A DNA stretch of 60,848 nt from Singulisphaera sp. GP187 (GCA_945905925.1 CAMDQN010000024.1:1-60848), one strand, 5' to 3'. Positions 36,949 through 45,863 are shown, numbered from the stretch's first letter. Program-made: numbers and translations. Notes: a model not told the origin generated them from the sequence alone.

Positions 36949-37974
36949 TCACTTCTTCGCGGGTGCATAGGGCGTGCCGTCGGCGTTCGTCTTGATGACC
37001 TCTTCGTAGCTCTTACTCCGCTCTGCCGCCAGCAGGGCGCGCTTACTCCCGTCCGGCCGGATCAGGTACTCGTCCTGTTTCTCGCCGTCTTTGTACACGA
37101 CGACGTGGCTCGACACCGGTGACTTTGGGGCGAACGCATCGGCTGCGAACGTGGGCGCGAAGTCGAGTTTCTTAACCTCGGCCTTCACGGTGTATTGCAA
37201 CGCGCCTTTTCCGTTCAGGCTGGTGTACTGCCAACCGGTCGGCACCCACTGCCCGGCGGCGTCCTTGCGGTACTCCCAGTCCAAGTCGTAGCCGTCGCCG
37301 TACCGCTGTCGGGCGCGAACCGGAAGGAACCCGCGCTCTGGGTCGCACCATAGCCAGTGCCCGTGATCGGGATTTGCGGGCGGATTCTTGCGGGCGATCT
37401 CAATGCACGTCGCGCCGCGAATCTTCTCGGTGCGCCCGGACGGCTTGAACTGCTCGAAAGGAAAATCCGAGAACGCGCCCCCGCCAAGTGGTCGGTAGAG
37501 GCGTAGAATCGGGTCGTTGATGTACGAATTGAGGCCAGTACCGAGCGGGAGCTTTCCCGTTCCAATGCTCACCTGTGCCCAACCTGGGAAGATGAGCGGA
37601 TCGACACGCACGCAGCTGTTGCCGTCGAAGTAGATGGCTTCGGCGGCCGGGTGCCACGTCTTCGTCGTCATCCGATAGATCGAACCCTCGATTGAAGCTG
37701 CGGCCTTATCGCCGTTGGAAGCGAAACTGCACGCGGCCTTGTACTCGGTGTCTTTGGGTGGGTGCGGGCCGGGGTTGTTGAGGTCCGGTACATAATCGAG
37801 AGCGCCGGCCTTTATGGTCACGGTCGCGACCCACTCGACGCGGAACGACTTGTGCGCGTCCTGGCTCGCCTTCCAAGCCTTCTTCACGTCGTCGATGGTC
37901 GGCTTCTCGTCGGCGCGTGCCGCGGTGGTGAACACCAGCAGTGCGACGACCAGTCTGCTCGCGTTCCGCGTCAT
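36949..37974 (-). CDS. Secreted hypothetical protein
   Basis: A 341-residue protein with a signal peptide (MTRNASRLVVALLVFTTAARA). The body is beta-rich and includes SFRVEWVATVTIKAG, a region typical of a LolA/DUF-type beta sheet (IYRMTTKTWHPAAEAIYFDGNSCVRVDPL), and WLWCDPERGFLPVRARQRYGDGYDLDWEYR. Planctomycete outer-membrane-lipoprotein-carrier-like proteins share this layout, but I cannot name a family. The product is probably periplasmic. It is divergent from glgX; the 134-nt gap between them should carry both promoters. Confidence 0.85.
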   Translation of the reverse strand: MTRNASRLVVALLVFTTAARADEKPTIDDVKKAWKASQDAHKSFRVEWVATVTIKAGALDYVPDLNNPGPHPPKDTEYKAACSFASNGDKAAASIEGSIYRMTTKTWHPAAEAIYFDGNSCVRVDPLIFPGWAQVSIGTGKLPLGTGLNSYINDPILRLYRPLGGGAFSDFPFEQFKPSGRTEKIRGATCIEIARKNPPANPDHGHWLWCDPERGFLPVRARQRYGDGYDLDWEYRKDAAGQWVPTGWQYTSLNGKGALQYTVKAEVKKLDFAPTFAADAFAPKSPVSSHVVVYKDGEKQDEYLIRPDGSKRALLAAERSKSYEEVIKTNADGTPYAPAKK

Positions 37975-38108
37975 CTGTGTTGCTCTGTGGACTGCGAATG
38001 GTGTAATTGTACCACCGCCGCGAGGCGCGCGACAGCCGAAACCGGCTTGCCACGAACCCCCGGAACCGTACCCGTAATCGCGTTGCGATTCCTCTCTGGG
38101 GTCCGTTC

Positions 38109-40394
38109 ATGACGCCTTTCCGCACCAGTCGCGGTCGCCCGCTCCCGCTCGGCCCGTCGCTCACGCCCGATGGCGCGAACTTCGCGCTGCTGTGCCGGCA
38201 CGGTCATAGCGTCACGCTCGTCATTTTGCCGGCTGAGGGCGGAAACACGCCGCTTGCGGAACTGCCGCTCGACGCGCGCAAGAACCGCACCGGCGACCAC
38301 TGGCACATCCGCGTTCACGATCTCCCAGAAGCGTTCTGCTACGGCTGGCGTGTGGACGGCCCGCACGGTCCGCGGACTCGGTTCGACCCGTCCCGGCTGC
38401 TGCTCGACCCGTCCGCGGCGATGCTCTCGGCCGGTGCGGAGTGGGCCGGGACGTGCGAAACGGACCCGCAGCGCACCAGTCGCCGCAGCCTGTTCCGTCG
38501 CGGCACGCGCTACGACTGGGAAGACGACGCACCGCCACTGACGGAGTACGAAGACTCCGTCATCTACGAGGTCCACGTGCGAGGCTTCACGTGCGACCCG
38601 TCCAGTGGCGTCGCGGACAAGGGCACGTTCCGCGGACTGGTGGAGAAGATTCCGTACCTGAAGTGGCTCGGCGTGACGGCCGTCGAACTGATGCCCGTCT
38701 TTGAGTGGGACGAGTGCGACTGCCCGTTCTTCAACCCGGAGACGGGCGAGAAGATGACGAACTTCTGGGGCTACAACCCGGTCGCGTTCGCGGCGCCGAA
38801 GGCCGCGTTCGCGGCCAGCGCCAAGCAGTACGGTCAGACTCACGAGTTCCGCGACATGGTGAAGGCCATGCACGCGGCCGGCATCGAGGTCATTTTGGAT
38901 GTCGTGTTCAATCACACGGGCGAGGGCAACGATGGCGGGCGTACATACTCCTTTAGGGGTCTCGATAACGAGCTGTACTACTTGATGGACGCTCAAGGGA
39001 AGTACCTGAACTATTCCGGGTGTGGCAACACCGTGAACTGCAACCACCCGATCGTTCGCGACCTCATCATGACGTGTCTGCGATACTGGGTCGGCGACAT
39101 GCACGTCGATGGCTTCCGTTTCGACCTTGCGAGCATCCTCGGGCGCGACCGCAAGGGCAACGTGATGGTGGAACCGCCGGTGATCGAGAGCATCACCGAG
39201 GATGGCGTCCTCGCGGACACGAAGTTGATTGCCGAACCGTGGGACGCTGGCGGGTTGTATCAAGTGGGGCGATTCCCGTTCGGGCGCCGGTGGAGCGAGT
39301 GGAACGGCAAGTACCGCGACGACGTGCGCCGGTTCTGGAAGGGCGAACAAGGCATGACACCTGCGCTCGCGGACCGCATTTGTGGCAGCGCCGACCTCTA
39401 TCAGTGGAGCGGCCGGTTGCCGAGACACTCGCTGAACTTCCTCACCGCGCACGACGGGTTCACGCTCAACGATCTCGTGAGCTACAACGAAAAACACAAC
39501 GACGCGAACGGCGAACAGAGCCGCGACGGCGAGAACCACAACAACTCGTGGAACTGTGGCGCGGAGGGTGAAACCGACGACCCCACAATTCTTGCCTTGC
39601 GCCAGCGCCAAGCAAAGAACATGATGACGACCCTCATGCTGAGTCAAGGCGTGCCAATGCTATTGGCTGGTGACGAGTTTTTGAGAACTCAGAACGGGAA
39701 CAACAACGCGTGGTGTCAGGACAACGAAATCTCCTGGGTGAACTGGGAGCTTGCGCAGAAGAACAAGGACTTCCTGCGGTTCGTACGGGAACTGATTCAC
39801 TTACGGAGGCGGCACCCGGCGTTGCGGCGCCGGCGGTTCTTCGTCGGCGAGTTCCTGCGCGGCGACGTGGCTCGAGAGCTCCCCGCGTTCCCTTTGACCA
39901 AGCCGTCGGTTGTGGTCGGTGAAAGTGCGGAAGCGTTCCCGTCGGCCGGACCGGTGCGCCCGGGCGATGCGGGCTTGCCTCCCGGAAGCGATCCGTCGCA
40001 GGCGTTTACCGACTTCGCGCGTACCGGGCGCGAGACGGGATCGAATGCGCCGTCGCTGTTAGCGGATATCCACTGGCACGGCACGGAACCGTATCAGCCG
40101 GACTGGGGTTTTACGTCGCGGACGCTGGCGTTCGCGCTGGACGGCCGGTTCACCGGGCGCGAGAACGATCACGACTACCACATCGACAACGACTTCTACG
40201 TCGCGATGAACGCGTGGAGCGAACCGGTGACATTTCGCATTCCTCTCGCGCCGACTCGTCGCCGCTGGCGACGTCAAATCGACACCGGGTTGCCAAGTCC
40301 GGACGACATCACCGAAACCGGCCCCGTGATCGCGGAGGGCACCGTGTACACGCTTGCCCCGTTCTCGACACTGGTGCTGATTTCGGAGACGTGA
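38109..40394 (+). CDS. glgX: Glycogen debranching enzyme (isoamylase type, GlgX)
   Basis: A 761-residue protein of the GH13 isoamylase subfamily that removes alpha-1,6 branches from glycogen. After the CBM48 N-terminal region (SLTPDGANFALLCRHGHSVTLVIL), the catalytic barrel shows VHVRGFT, LPIMPV-like 'AVELMPVFEWDE', and the three catalytic regions: DVVFNHTGEG, the nucleophile DGFRFDLASIL and the acid/base KLIAEPWDAGG. HDGFTLNDLVSYNEKHND carries the transition-state His/Asp. Length is near the usual (about 660-760). The frame opens at 38007; ATG 38109 fits better. A strong GC palindrome after the stop should end the transcript. Confidence 0.96.
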   Translation: MTPFRTSRGRPLPLGPSLTPDGANFALLCRHGHSVTLVILPAEGGNTPLAELPLDARKNRTGDHWHIRVHDLPEAFCYGWRVDGPHGPRTRFDPSRLLLDPSAAMLSAGAEWAGTCETDPQRTSRRSLFRRGTRYDWEDDAPPLTEYEDSVIYEVHVRGFTCDPSSGVADKGTFRGLVEKIPYLKWLGVTAVELMPVFEWDECDCPFFNPETGEKMTNFWGYNPVAFAAPKAAFAASAKQYGQTHEFRDMVKAMHAAGIEVILDVVFNHTGEGNDGGRTYSFRGLDNELYYLMDAQGKYLNYSGCGNTVNCNHPIVRDLIMTCLRYWVGDMHVDGFRFDLASILGRDRKGNVMVEPPVIESITEDGVLADTKLIAEPWDAGGLYQVGRFPFGRRWSEWNGKYRDDVRRFWKGEQGMTPALADRICGSADLYQWSGRLPRHSLNFLTAHDGFTLNDLVSYNEKHNDANGEQSRDGENHNNSWNCGAEGETDDPTILALRQRQAKNMMTTLMLSQGVPMLLAGDEFLRTQNGNNNAWCQDNEISWVNWELAQKNKDFLRFVRELIHLRRRHPALRRRRFFVGEFLRGDVARELPAFPLTKPSVVVGESAEAFPSAGPVRPGDAGLPPGSDPSQAFTDFARTGRETGSNAPSLLADIHWHGTEPYQPDWGFTSRTLAFALDGRFTGRENDHDYHIDNDFYVAMNAWSEPVTFRIPLAPTRRRWRRQIDTGLPSPDDITETGPVIAEGTVYTLAPFSTLVLISET

Positions 40395-40398
40395 CCCT

Positions 40399-40429
40399 TG
40401 GGACCGCGGGCGGGCCGCCCGCGGTCCCA
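40399..40429 (+). terminator. GC-rich palindrome after glgX
   Basis: GGGACCGCGGGC pairs with GCCCGCGGTCCC at 40400-40428, five nt after the glgX stop. There is no T tract, but the stem is very stable. Confidence 0.6.
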
Positions 40430-40511
40430 GGAAGGCGGCGCTTGCTTCGCGTCCCCTCGTGGGTTATCACTATGCCCATGTCGCTCGCAACATGTTAACC
40501 GGAGTTCACCC

Positions 40512-40982
40512 GTGGCCAGCACCCCAGAGAAGCGCGTTCAGGAACTGCACCTCACCCTGCCGCCGGCACCGAAGCCGGTCGCGGTGTACAAGACCGCGGT
40601 CAAGATCGGCAACCTGCTGTACGTGTCTGGGCACGGCCCGCTCAAGGCTGACAAGACCATGATCACCGGGCGTGTCGGCAAGGACGGGTTCACGCTGGAA
40701 CAGGGAAAGGAAGCCGCGCGCCAGACCGGCCTCGCCATCCTCGCAACCATCAAGGAAACACTCGGCTCGCTCGACAAGGTCAAGCGGCTCATCAAGACCT
40801 ACGGCATGGTGAACTGCACTGACGACTTCCTCGAACAGCCGAAGGTGATTAACGGGTTCTCGGAACTGATGAAGGACGTGTTCGGAGAGGACGGCGTTGG
40901 CGCCCGCAGCGCGGTCGGTCACAACTCGCTGCCAGGGAACATCGCGGTCGAGATCGAATGCATCTTTGAAGTGGGGGAGTAG
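40512..40982 (+). CDS. RidA/YjgF/YER057c family protein
   Basis: A 156-residue protein beginning with GTG 40512 behind GGAG; the frame extends to 40398 with non-coding-like codons. It matches the family: YVSGHGPLKADKTMITGRVG near the middle, then AARQTGLAILATIKETLGSLDKV and RSAVGHNSLPGNIAVEIECIFEV. Canonical RidA proteins remove reactive enamines/imines and have an Arg in the active site; here the corresponding C-terminal motif reads ARSAVGHNSLP, which puts it in a distinct subgroup. It is a cytoplasmic homotrimer by homology. It converges with the receiver-like gene, and a palindrome spans its stop. Confidence 0.93.
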   Translation: MASTPEKRVQELHLTLPPAPKPVAVYKTAVKIGNLLYVSGHGPLKADKTMITGRVGKDGFTLEQGKEAARQTGLAILATIKETLGSLDKVKRLIKTYGMVNCTDDFLEQPKVINGFSELMKDVFGEDGVGARSAVGHNSLPGNIAVEIECIFEVGE

Positions 40983-41056
40983 TTTTCAGTGTTCTGTTTT
41001 CAGAGAAGTGGGCAGCAACGCCGATTGGCTTCACTGAAAACTGAACACTGAAAACT
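40981..41056. repeat. Palindrome spanning the RidA stop codon
   Basis: Arms 40981-41008 and 41029-41056 pair at about 25 of 28 positions. Each arm is a near-repeat of GTTTTCAGTGTTC. The RidA stop (40980-40982) overlaps its left edge, and the stop of the converging receiver-like gene lies five nt beyond its right edge. Confidence 0.85.
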
Positions 41057-41061
41057 GGCGG

Positions 41062-41463
41062 TCAGCAGACCGCCGCGACCAACCCGTTGACGCCGTCAGA
41101 TTCGGTCACGAACTCCGCGCCCACGAACTCCGCGAACCGTTCGCGGCGCGCGGTGCGCTCAGTTCCAATAACCACGACCTTCAGGTCCGGTTGCGTGCGG
41201 AGGAGCTTCACGCATGCGAGGTAGCCGCTCTCGCCCGCGAGTTCTGGAATCAGGATTGCGTGAGGCTCGGTTTCCGCAGCGACCGCGTGAACGTCGTGGT
41301 CCGCGGCGACCGTGTGGACCTCCCAGCCGAGTTTGCGGAACTGATCGGCCACCACTGTGCTCAAAGCGAAGCGGCCAGCCAGGACCACGCGCTTCGCGGA
41401 ACGCGGGGGCGTGCGAGTTGCGGTCGTCTTGCGAATCTTACCGATGGTGTTCATAGTTCTCAT
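41062..41463 (-). CDS. Receiver-like (REC-fold) protein
   Basis: A 133-residue protein. I start at ATG 41463 behind AGGAAAAGG; another Met lies three codons later. The basic N-terminal 25 residues precede a fold resembling a receiver: VVLAGRFALSTVVADQFRKLGWEVHTVAADHDV, then ILIPELAGESGYLACVKLLRTQPDLKVVVIGT and a final AEFVTESDGVNGLVAAV. The acidic pocket (EDD) and the phosphorylatable Asp of true receivers are not clear: the 'ILIPE' strand ends in Glu. It may be a pseudo-receiver. It is divergent from the gene at 41855. Confidence 0.75.
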   Translation of the reverse strand: MRTMNTIGKIRKTTATRTPPRSAKRVVLAGRFALSTVVADQFRKLGWEVHTVAADHDVHAVAAETEPHAILIPELAGESGYLACVKLLRTQPDLKVVVIGTERTARRERFAEFVGAEFVTESDGVNGLVAAVC

Positions 41464-41854
41464 TTTCCTTTTCCTGCCGACTCCAACCAGACACGACCTG
41501 TTTCCCAGTAGTTCGCGTTTGGGAGGATTAACTTGCGCCCGACAGCCGAGAATTGACATTTCGTCAGGTGGAATGACGGCGGGCAGGCGCGTGGGCGTGA
41601 AATCGGCGTGTGGTCTCCAAATACTGCTTGTCAGCGCCGAAAGTCAGGGCTAGAACCGAACTCCCGGTGTTCCATCCTGTCGCGTTAGTTTGTTGAATGC
41701 GTCAGCATCGAGCAAACCGACCCGCGATGGGGAAAAGAGGAACATAGTGGGTGCAACGGACCGAGTCGAGGTCGGATGGTTGGAGTGACGCTCGCTATAA
41801 TCACTTGCACCCGATAACCGCTTCGCTTCTCCCAACGTTAACAGAGGTTCCGTC
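41464..41854. other. Divergent intergenic region
   Basis: About 390 nt between the receiver-like gene (minus) and the isomerase gene (plus). No frame has convincing coding character and no strong palindrome was seen. It should hold both promoters. Confidence 0.4.
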
Positions 41855-42793
41855 ATGGCCAAGGCTCGCATCTCGATCGGCACCTGGGCGTATTTATTTA
41901 ACCAGGAGCAGCCCACGAACGACTTCCACGTCATCTTGCACAAGTTGCAAGATCTGGGCTACGACGGCGTGGAACTGGGGAGCTTCGGGCCGCATCCCAG
42001 CCCAGTGTCGCACCCGACAAAGGCCAGCCGCCAGAAGCTCCGCAAGACCATCGCGGATCACGGGTTGGCGTTGTCTGGCATCGCGGTCGATCTGTGGGCC
42101 TTCAAGAACCCGGGTACCTCTATTGTTGACGAGAACCCCAACGCCTACCTAACCGCGTTTCTCGGCTGGTGCGCGTTCGCCGCGGACCTCGATGTGAAGA
42201 CGATTCGCGTCGATAGCGTGATTGCCCCGGATTACTTCGAGAAGGACGGCAAGGAACTCGGTGCTGCGAAGGGCCTGGAGCGGATCGCGTCCGTGTGGGA
42301 CAAAGCGAGCAAGATGGCCGCGGACTACGGCATGAACATCTGCTGGGAGTTCGAGCCTGGCTTCGCGTTCAACAAGCCGTCCGAGATCGTTCAGATGGTG
42401 GACGCGGTGCGCGCGAAGGGGAACAACAACTTCGGCGTGCTGTACGACACCTGTCACGCGCACATGTGCGCCGTGGTCGGCGCGAACCAGACCGGCACGA
42501 AGGAGACGTTGCCCGGCGGCGAACTCGAACTGTTGGAGCAACTCAAGGGGAAGATTACTCACGTCCACGTGATCGACAGCGACGGCAGTTTGAACGAGCA
42601 CAACACCTCAACGCACAACCCGTTCGGCACCGGCAAACTGGACTTCGACAAGCTCGCGCCTGCGCTGTTGAAGGCCGGCGTGCCACATGACTGGTGGTGT
42701 GTGGATCTGTGCTTCTGGCCGCACGCCTGGGACGTGACCGCACAGAGCAAGAAGTACCTCGACAAACTCCGCGAGAAGCACGCCGCGGTGTAG
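41855..42793 (+). CDS. Sugar phosphate isomerase/epimerase (TIM barrel)
   Basis: A 312-residue protein of the xylose-isomerase-like TIM-barrel (AP endonuclease 2) superfamily. Strand-end motifs that bind metal are visible: YDGVELGSFGPHP near residue 30, ICWEFEPGFAFNKPSEIVQM, VLYDTCHAH, and HVHVIDSDGSLN near 230. RBS AGAGG lies about eight nt upstream of the ATG. Members act on sugars, inositols or keto acids; the substrate cannot be told here. A palindrome follows the stop. Confidence 0.92.
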   Translation: MAKARISIGTWAYLFNQEQPTNDFHVILHKLQDLGYDGVELGSFGPHPSPVSHPTKASRQKLRKTIADHGLALSGIAVDLWAFKNPGTSIVDENPNAYLTAFLGWCAFAADLDVKTIRVDSVIAPDYFEKDGKELGAAKGLERIASVWDKASKMAADYGMNICWEFEPGFAFNKPSEIVQMVDAVRAKGNNNFGVLYDTCHAHMCAVVGANQTGTKETLPGGELELLEQLKGKITHVHVIDSDGSLNEHNTSTHNPFGTGKLDFDKLAPALLKAGVPHDWWCVDLCFWPHAWDVTAQSKKYLDKLREKHAAV

Positions 42794-42800
42794 GGAGGTT

Positions 42801-42867
42801 CACCCCATCGCTGGCGCACCGGGTTCGCCAAGCGATTGGGCGAATCCGGTGCGCCAGCGATGGGGTG
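42801..42867 (+). terminator. Long hairpin after the isomerase gene
   Basis: Arms 42801-42829 and 42838-42867 pair over about 29 nt with one mismatch around an eight-base loop (AAGCGATT). It begins seven nt after the stop codon and is a strong candidate terminator or 3' stabilising stem. Confidence 0.85.
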
Positions 42868-43052
42868 GGCGAAGGGATGTCGTGGACGTTGAAAGCATTG
42901 GTCGTGTGCAGGCTCCCTAGTCGCTGACGTTCCGGTTCGCCCGCCCCCACCTTTTCCCAGCCCGCGCCCGCGCGGTGCACCTGCGTTTGCGATGCCGTCG
43001 GGCGCGTGCATTTGCGTGCTCGCTCGGAACAGCCTCTCTTCACAACGCGATA

Positions 43053-43304
43053 ATGGCCCTCCTGCACAGTGCGTATCACCGTTGGTGGAGTCTGTCCCTT
43101 CACCGTTGCCTCGGCCGCCTGCGCGAGCAGAGCGTCATCCTCGCGGTCGGGCGTGAAGACTGTCTGTTGCACCAGAACCGCGAGTTATCGGGTACACTGT
43201 GGTGCAAGGGCATCGGCAACGCGTTACGCGAATGGGACGAGATGGCACACGACTGGCCCGTCTGGTACGACATGGTGAACCGGTACATTGGCGGGCACGA
43301 TTGA
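43053..43304 (+). CDS. Possible small protein in a long gap
   Basis: An 83-residue frame from ATG 43053 (MALLHSAYHRWWSLSLHRCL). The second half (ALREWDEMAHDWPVWYDMVNRYIGGHD) is protein-like with aromatic and acidic residues, while the first third is less convincing. No Shine-Dalgarno sequence is evident. Otherwise 42868-43322 holds no gene. It could be a small gene or chance. Confidence 0.3.
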   Translation: MALLHSAYHRWWSLSLHRCLGRLREQSVILAVGREDCLLHQNRELSGTLWCKGIGNALREWDEMAHDWPVWYDMVNRYIGGHD

Positions 43305-43322
43305 TTAGTCGGGTGGGTGATT

Positions 43323-43407
43323 TTGTAGGGTGGGTCCAGGCTTTGCGCAGGCCCACCATGCTTCGCGAAAGACGGTGGGCTGCGCAAAGCCTGGACCCAC
43401 CCTACAA
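43323..43407. repeat. Family A palindromic element, copy 3
   Basis: Arms 43323-43357 and 43374-43407 pair at about 34 of 35 positions (one gap) around a 16-base loop. It ends ten nt before the ATP-grasp start codon; the AAGAGG at its right edge could serve as the ribosome binding site. Confidence 0.92.
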
Positions 43408-43416
43408 GAGGCATCC

Positions 43417-44334
43417 ATGAAACGTGTTGGCGTGATCGTCGGTCGTGAGTGGTCGTTCCCGCCACGGTTCATCGACGAGGTGAACGGGCGCAACGCGGGC
43501 GTCGTCGCGGAGTTCGTCAAACTCGGCGGCACCAAGATGGACGAGAAGGTGCCGTATTCGGTCATCGTGGATCGCATCTCGCACGAGGTGCCGTACTACC
43601 GGAGTTACCTGAAGCACGCGGTTCTCGAAGGCGTGAGCGTCATCAACAACCCGTTCATGTGGACAGCCGATGACAAGTTTTTCGGCGCGTCGCTGTGCAA
43701 GAAGTTGGGCCTCGCGCACCCCAAGACGATGGCGCTGCCGAACAAGGACTACGTCCCCGGCATCGTGAAGACCGAGAGCCTTCGCAACCTCGAATACCCG
43801 CTGAGCTGGCAAGCGGTGGTCGATTACGTCGGGCTACCGTGCATCCTCAAAGATGCGCACGGCGGCGGATGGCGCAGCGTGTACGTGTGCCACAGCGTCG
43901 AGGAACTGATCCGCTATTTCGACGGCTCTGGGCTGCTCACGATGATCGCGCAGGAGTTCATCCATTGGGACCAGTACGTACGGTGCATGTGTCTGAGCCG
44001 CAACCTCGTGCTGCCGATGCCCTACGACACGAACAACCGCAAGTACATCCCCGACGAGAACTACCTCTCCCCGGCACTGAAGAGGTGTGTGATCGACGAC
44101 TCCCTGAAACTCGTGGACGCGCTCGGGTACGACATGAACACCGTGGAGTGGGCCATCAAGGACGGCGTGCCCTACGCGATCGACTTCATGAACCCCGCGC
44201 CCGATATGGACGCGAACTCGCTCACGCCTGAATACTTCGAGTGGGTCGTAAAACACATGGCCGACTTGGTCATCGACCGTGCGCTGAACCCCAAGCCGCA
44301 GTTGACCGAAATGAAATGGAGTAAGCTGTTCTAG
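43417..44334 (+). CDS. ATP-grasp family ligase-like protein (RimK-like)
   Basis: A 305-residue protein from ATG 43417. The N-terminal half has a pre-ATP-grasp fold (VGVIVGREWSFPPRFIDEVN, VDRISHEVPYYRSYLKHAV). The ATP-grasp part shows the phosphate-binding strand CILKDAHGGGWRSVYV, then MIAQEFIHWDQYVRCMCL, and the metal site VEWAIKDGVPYAIDFMNPAPDMD (E…D-x-N). Such proteins join a carboxylate to an amine or thiol through an acylphosphate. The next gene is a second ATP-grasp, 107 nt downstream on the same strand, followed by the remnant of a third ligase. Together they look like a small amide-bond-forming locus; the product is not known. Confidence 0.9.
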   Translation: MKRVGVIVGREWSFPPRFIDEVNGRNAGVVAEFVKLGGTKMDEKVPYSVIVDRISHEVPYYRSYLKHAVLEGVSVINNPFMWTADDKFFGASLCKKLGLAHPKTMALPNKDYVPGIVKTESLRNLEYPLSWQAVVDYVGLPCILKDAHGGGWRSVYVCHSVEELIRYFDGSGLLTMIAQEFIHWDQYVRCMCLSRNLVLPMPYDTNNRKYIPDENYLSPALKRCVIDDSLKLVDALGYDMNTVEWAIKDGVPYAIDFMNPAPDMDANSLTPEYFEWVVKHMADLVIDRALNPKPQLTEMKWSKLF

Positions 44335-44336
44335 CA

Positions 44337-44426
44337 CTTGGCGAGCGGCGGGCGTAAGCCCCCTGATTCTTTGCTCGTGCTCCGCGATTGTGTCGCAATC
44401 AGGCGGCTAACGCCCCGCTCGCCAAG
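44337..44426. repeat. Palindromic element 'CTTGGCGAGCGG' family
   Basis: Arms 44337-44368 and 44397-44426 pair with a 2-nt gap: CTTGGCGAGCGG then GGGCGTAAGCC/GGGCGTTAGCC. It begins three nt after the first ATP-grasp stop and ends 15 nt before the second ATP-grasp start codon (AGGAG lies in between). The inner GGCGTAAGCC recalls family B. Confidence 0.85.
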
Positions 44427-44441
44427 AGCCAGGAGCGCATC

Positions 44442-45797
44442 ATGTCCGACGCGATCTCTTGCTATCACGACATACTCGCCTCCGGTGCGGCGCTGGCGTC
44501 CGATTCGCAGACCGCACTGGAGAAGGCGCAGCAACTTCGCGGACTGCACTTCGGAACGCGACCGGTCTGCACCGTGCTGCGCCCGCGGTTCCTCACCCCG
44601 GCGCAGTATCGGTTGCTCCACGACACGGTTGCCACACTGCTCCCCGCGTTCCAGGCGATGTATCACCGCGCCCTCGCGGACCCGAACTTCCGCCAACAGT
44701 TCCGACTGCTCGACTGGGAAGAACAACTGTTGGACATCGACCCCGGCTTCCCCGACCCCAGCCCGACGAGCCGGTTCGACACGTTCTTCGCGTCCGACGA
44801 CGAGTTGATGTTTACCGAGTTCAATACGGAGACGCCCGCAGGTGCGGGTTACTCGGACGCACTCACGAAACTGTTCTACGCGCTGCCGGTGTTTCAGGAG
44901 TTCCAACGCCGGTTCCTCGTGAACCCGATCCCCGCGAAGCCCGGCGTGCTGCACGCCCTCACGGACTCCTTCAAGCGATGGCAGGGGAACACGTCTGACG
45001 CTCCACGAATCGCGATCCTCGACTGGCGTGAGGTGCCCACGTTTAGCGAGTTCGTCCTCTTCTACGACTACTTCAAGGCGATGGGCATTGAAGCGCGCAT
45101 TGTCGATCCGCGCGAAGTGGAGTACCGCGACGGCAAGCTCATGGCTGGTGACTACCACATCACGCTCATCTACAAGCGTGTGCTCATCAGCGAGTTGATC
45201 GAGCGCGGTGGCATCGACCACCCCGTCGTGCAGGCGGTTCGCGACCACGCGGTGTGCATGGTGAACACGTTCCGGTGCAAGATTCTTTTCAAGAAGGCGT
45301 CGCTGGCGGTGCTGTCCGACGAGCGGAACGCGGGGCTGTTCACTCCCGCACAGCTCGCGGCTATCGCGAAGCACATTCCCTGGACGCGCGTGATGGAACC
45401 GCGGAAGACGGTGAGCCCCGACGGCGCGGGAATCGACCTGGTGCCGTGGGCTTCGCACAACAAGGACCGGCTCGTGCTGAAGCCGAACGACGACTACGGC
45501 GGGAAGGGCATCGTACTCGGCTGGACGGCCGATCAGCGCGCCTGGGACGACGCGATTCAGACCGCGATCGCGCTGCCCTATGTCGTGCAACAGAAGGTCA
45601 AATTGCCGTTCGAGGCGTATCCGAGTTTCGAGAGCAACTCGCTACAGGTGATTGATCGAATGTTGGACACGAACCCGTATGTGGCGTTCGGGGCGTTCAT
45701 GCACGGGTGCCTGACTCGCATCTCGACAGACACACTCGTGAACGTGACTGCGGGCGGCGGTTCGACTGTGCCCACGTTCCTGGTTGAGCCGCGCTAG
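44442..45797 (+). CDS. ATP-grasp-like protein, second copy in locus
   Basis: A 451-residue protein from ATG 44442 (AGGAG seven nt upstream). The C-terminal half has the ATP-grasp signature LVLKPNDDYGGKGIVLGW and YVVQQKVKLPFEAYPSF; the N-terminal half carries FASDDELMFTEFNTETPAGAGYSDAL and FSEFVLFYDYFKAMGIEARIVDPREVEYRDGKLMAGDY. This layout resembles circularly permuted or glutathionylspermidine-synthase-like ATP-grasp ligases. The catalytic metal residues at the end are less clear. It follows the RimK-like gene and precedes a decayed ligase, so a role in peptide or amide bond formation is inferred. Confidence 0.88.
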   Translation: MSDAISCYHDILASGAALASDSQTALEKAQQLRGLHFGTRPVCTVLRPRFLTPAQYRLLHDTVATLLPAFQAMYHRALADPNFRQQFRLLDWEEQLLDIDPGFPDPSPTSRFDTFFASDDELMFTEFNTETPAGAGYSDALTKLFYALPVFQEFQRRFLVNPIPAKPGVLHALTDSFKRWQGNTSDAPRIAILDWREVPTFSEFVLFYDYFKAMGIEARIVDPREVEYRDGKLMAGDYHITLIYKRVLISELIERGGIDHPVVQAVRDHAVCMVNTFRCKILFKKASLAVLSDERNAGLFTPAQLAAIAKHIPWTRVMEPRKTVSPDGAGIDLVPWASHNKDRLVLKPNDDYGGKGIVLGWTADQRAWDDAIQTAIALPYVVQQKVKLPFEAYPSFESNSLQVIDRMLDTNPYVAFGAFMHGCLTRISTDTLVNVTAGGGSTVPTFLVEPR

Positions 45798-45837
45798 CAG
45801 GGTTTGGTGTTTGGCGCTTACTATTTGAAGCTGCCTG

Positions 45838-45863
45838 GTTAGCCGCAAGTCGGAGGCGAGCGT
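45838..45863. repeat. Repeat 'GGTTAGCCGCAAG' at a gene breakpoint
   Basis: GGTTAGCCGCAAGTCGGAGG then CGAGCG at 45838-45863. It resembles the minus-strand sequence at 30971-30993 (TTAGCCGCAAGCCGAAGGCGAG). The conserved part of the ligase remnant begins directly after it. Confidence 0.65.

Noticed and set aside
37971-39647. A 558-residue open frame on the minus strand
   Set aside because: It is antisense to glgX and has an Arg/Val-rich composition typical of shadow frames.
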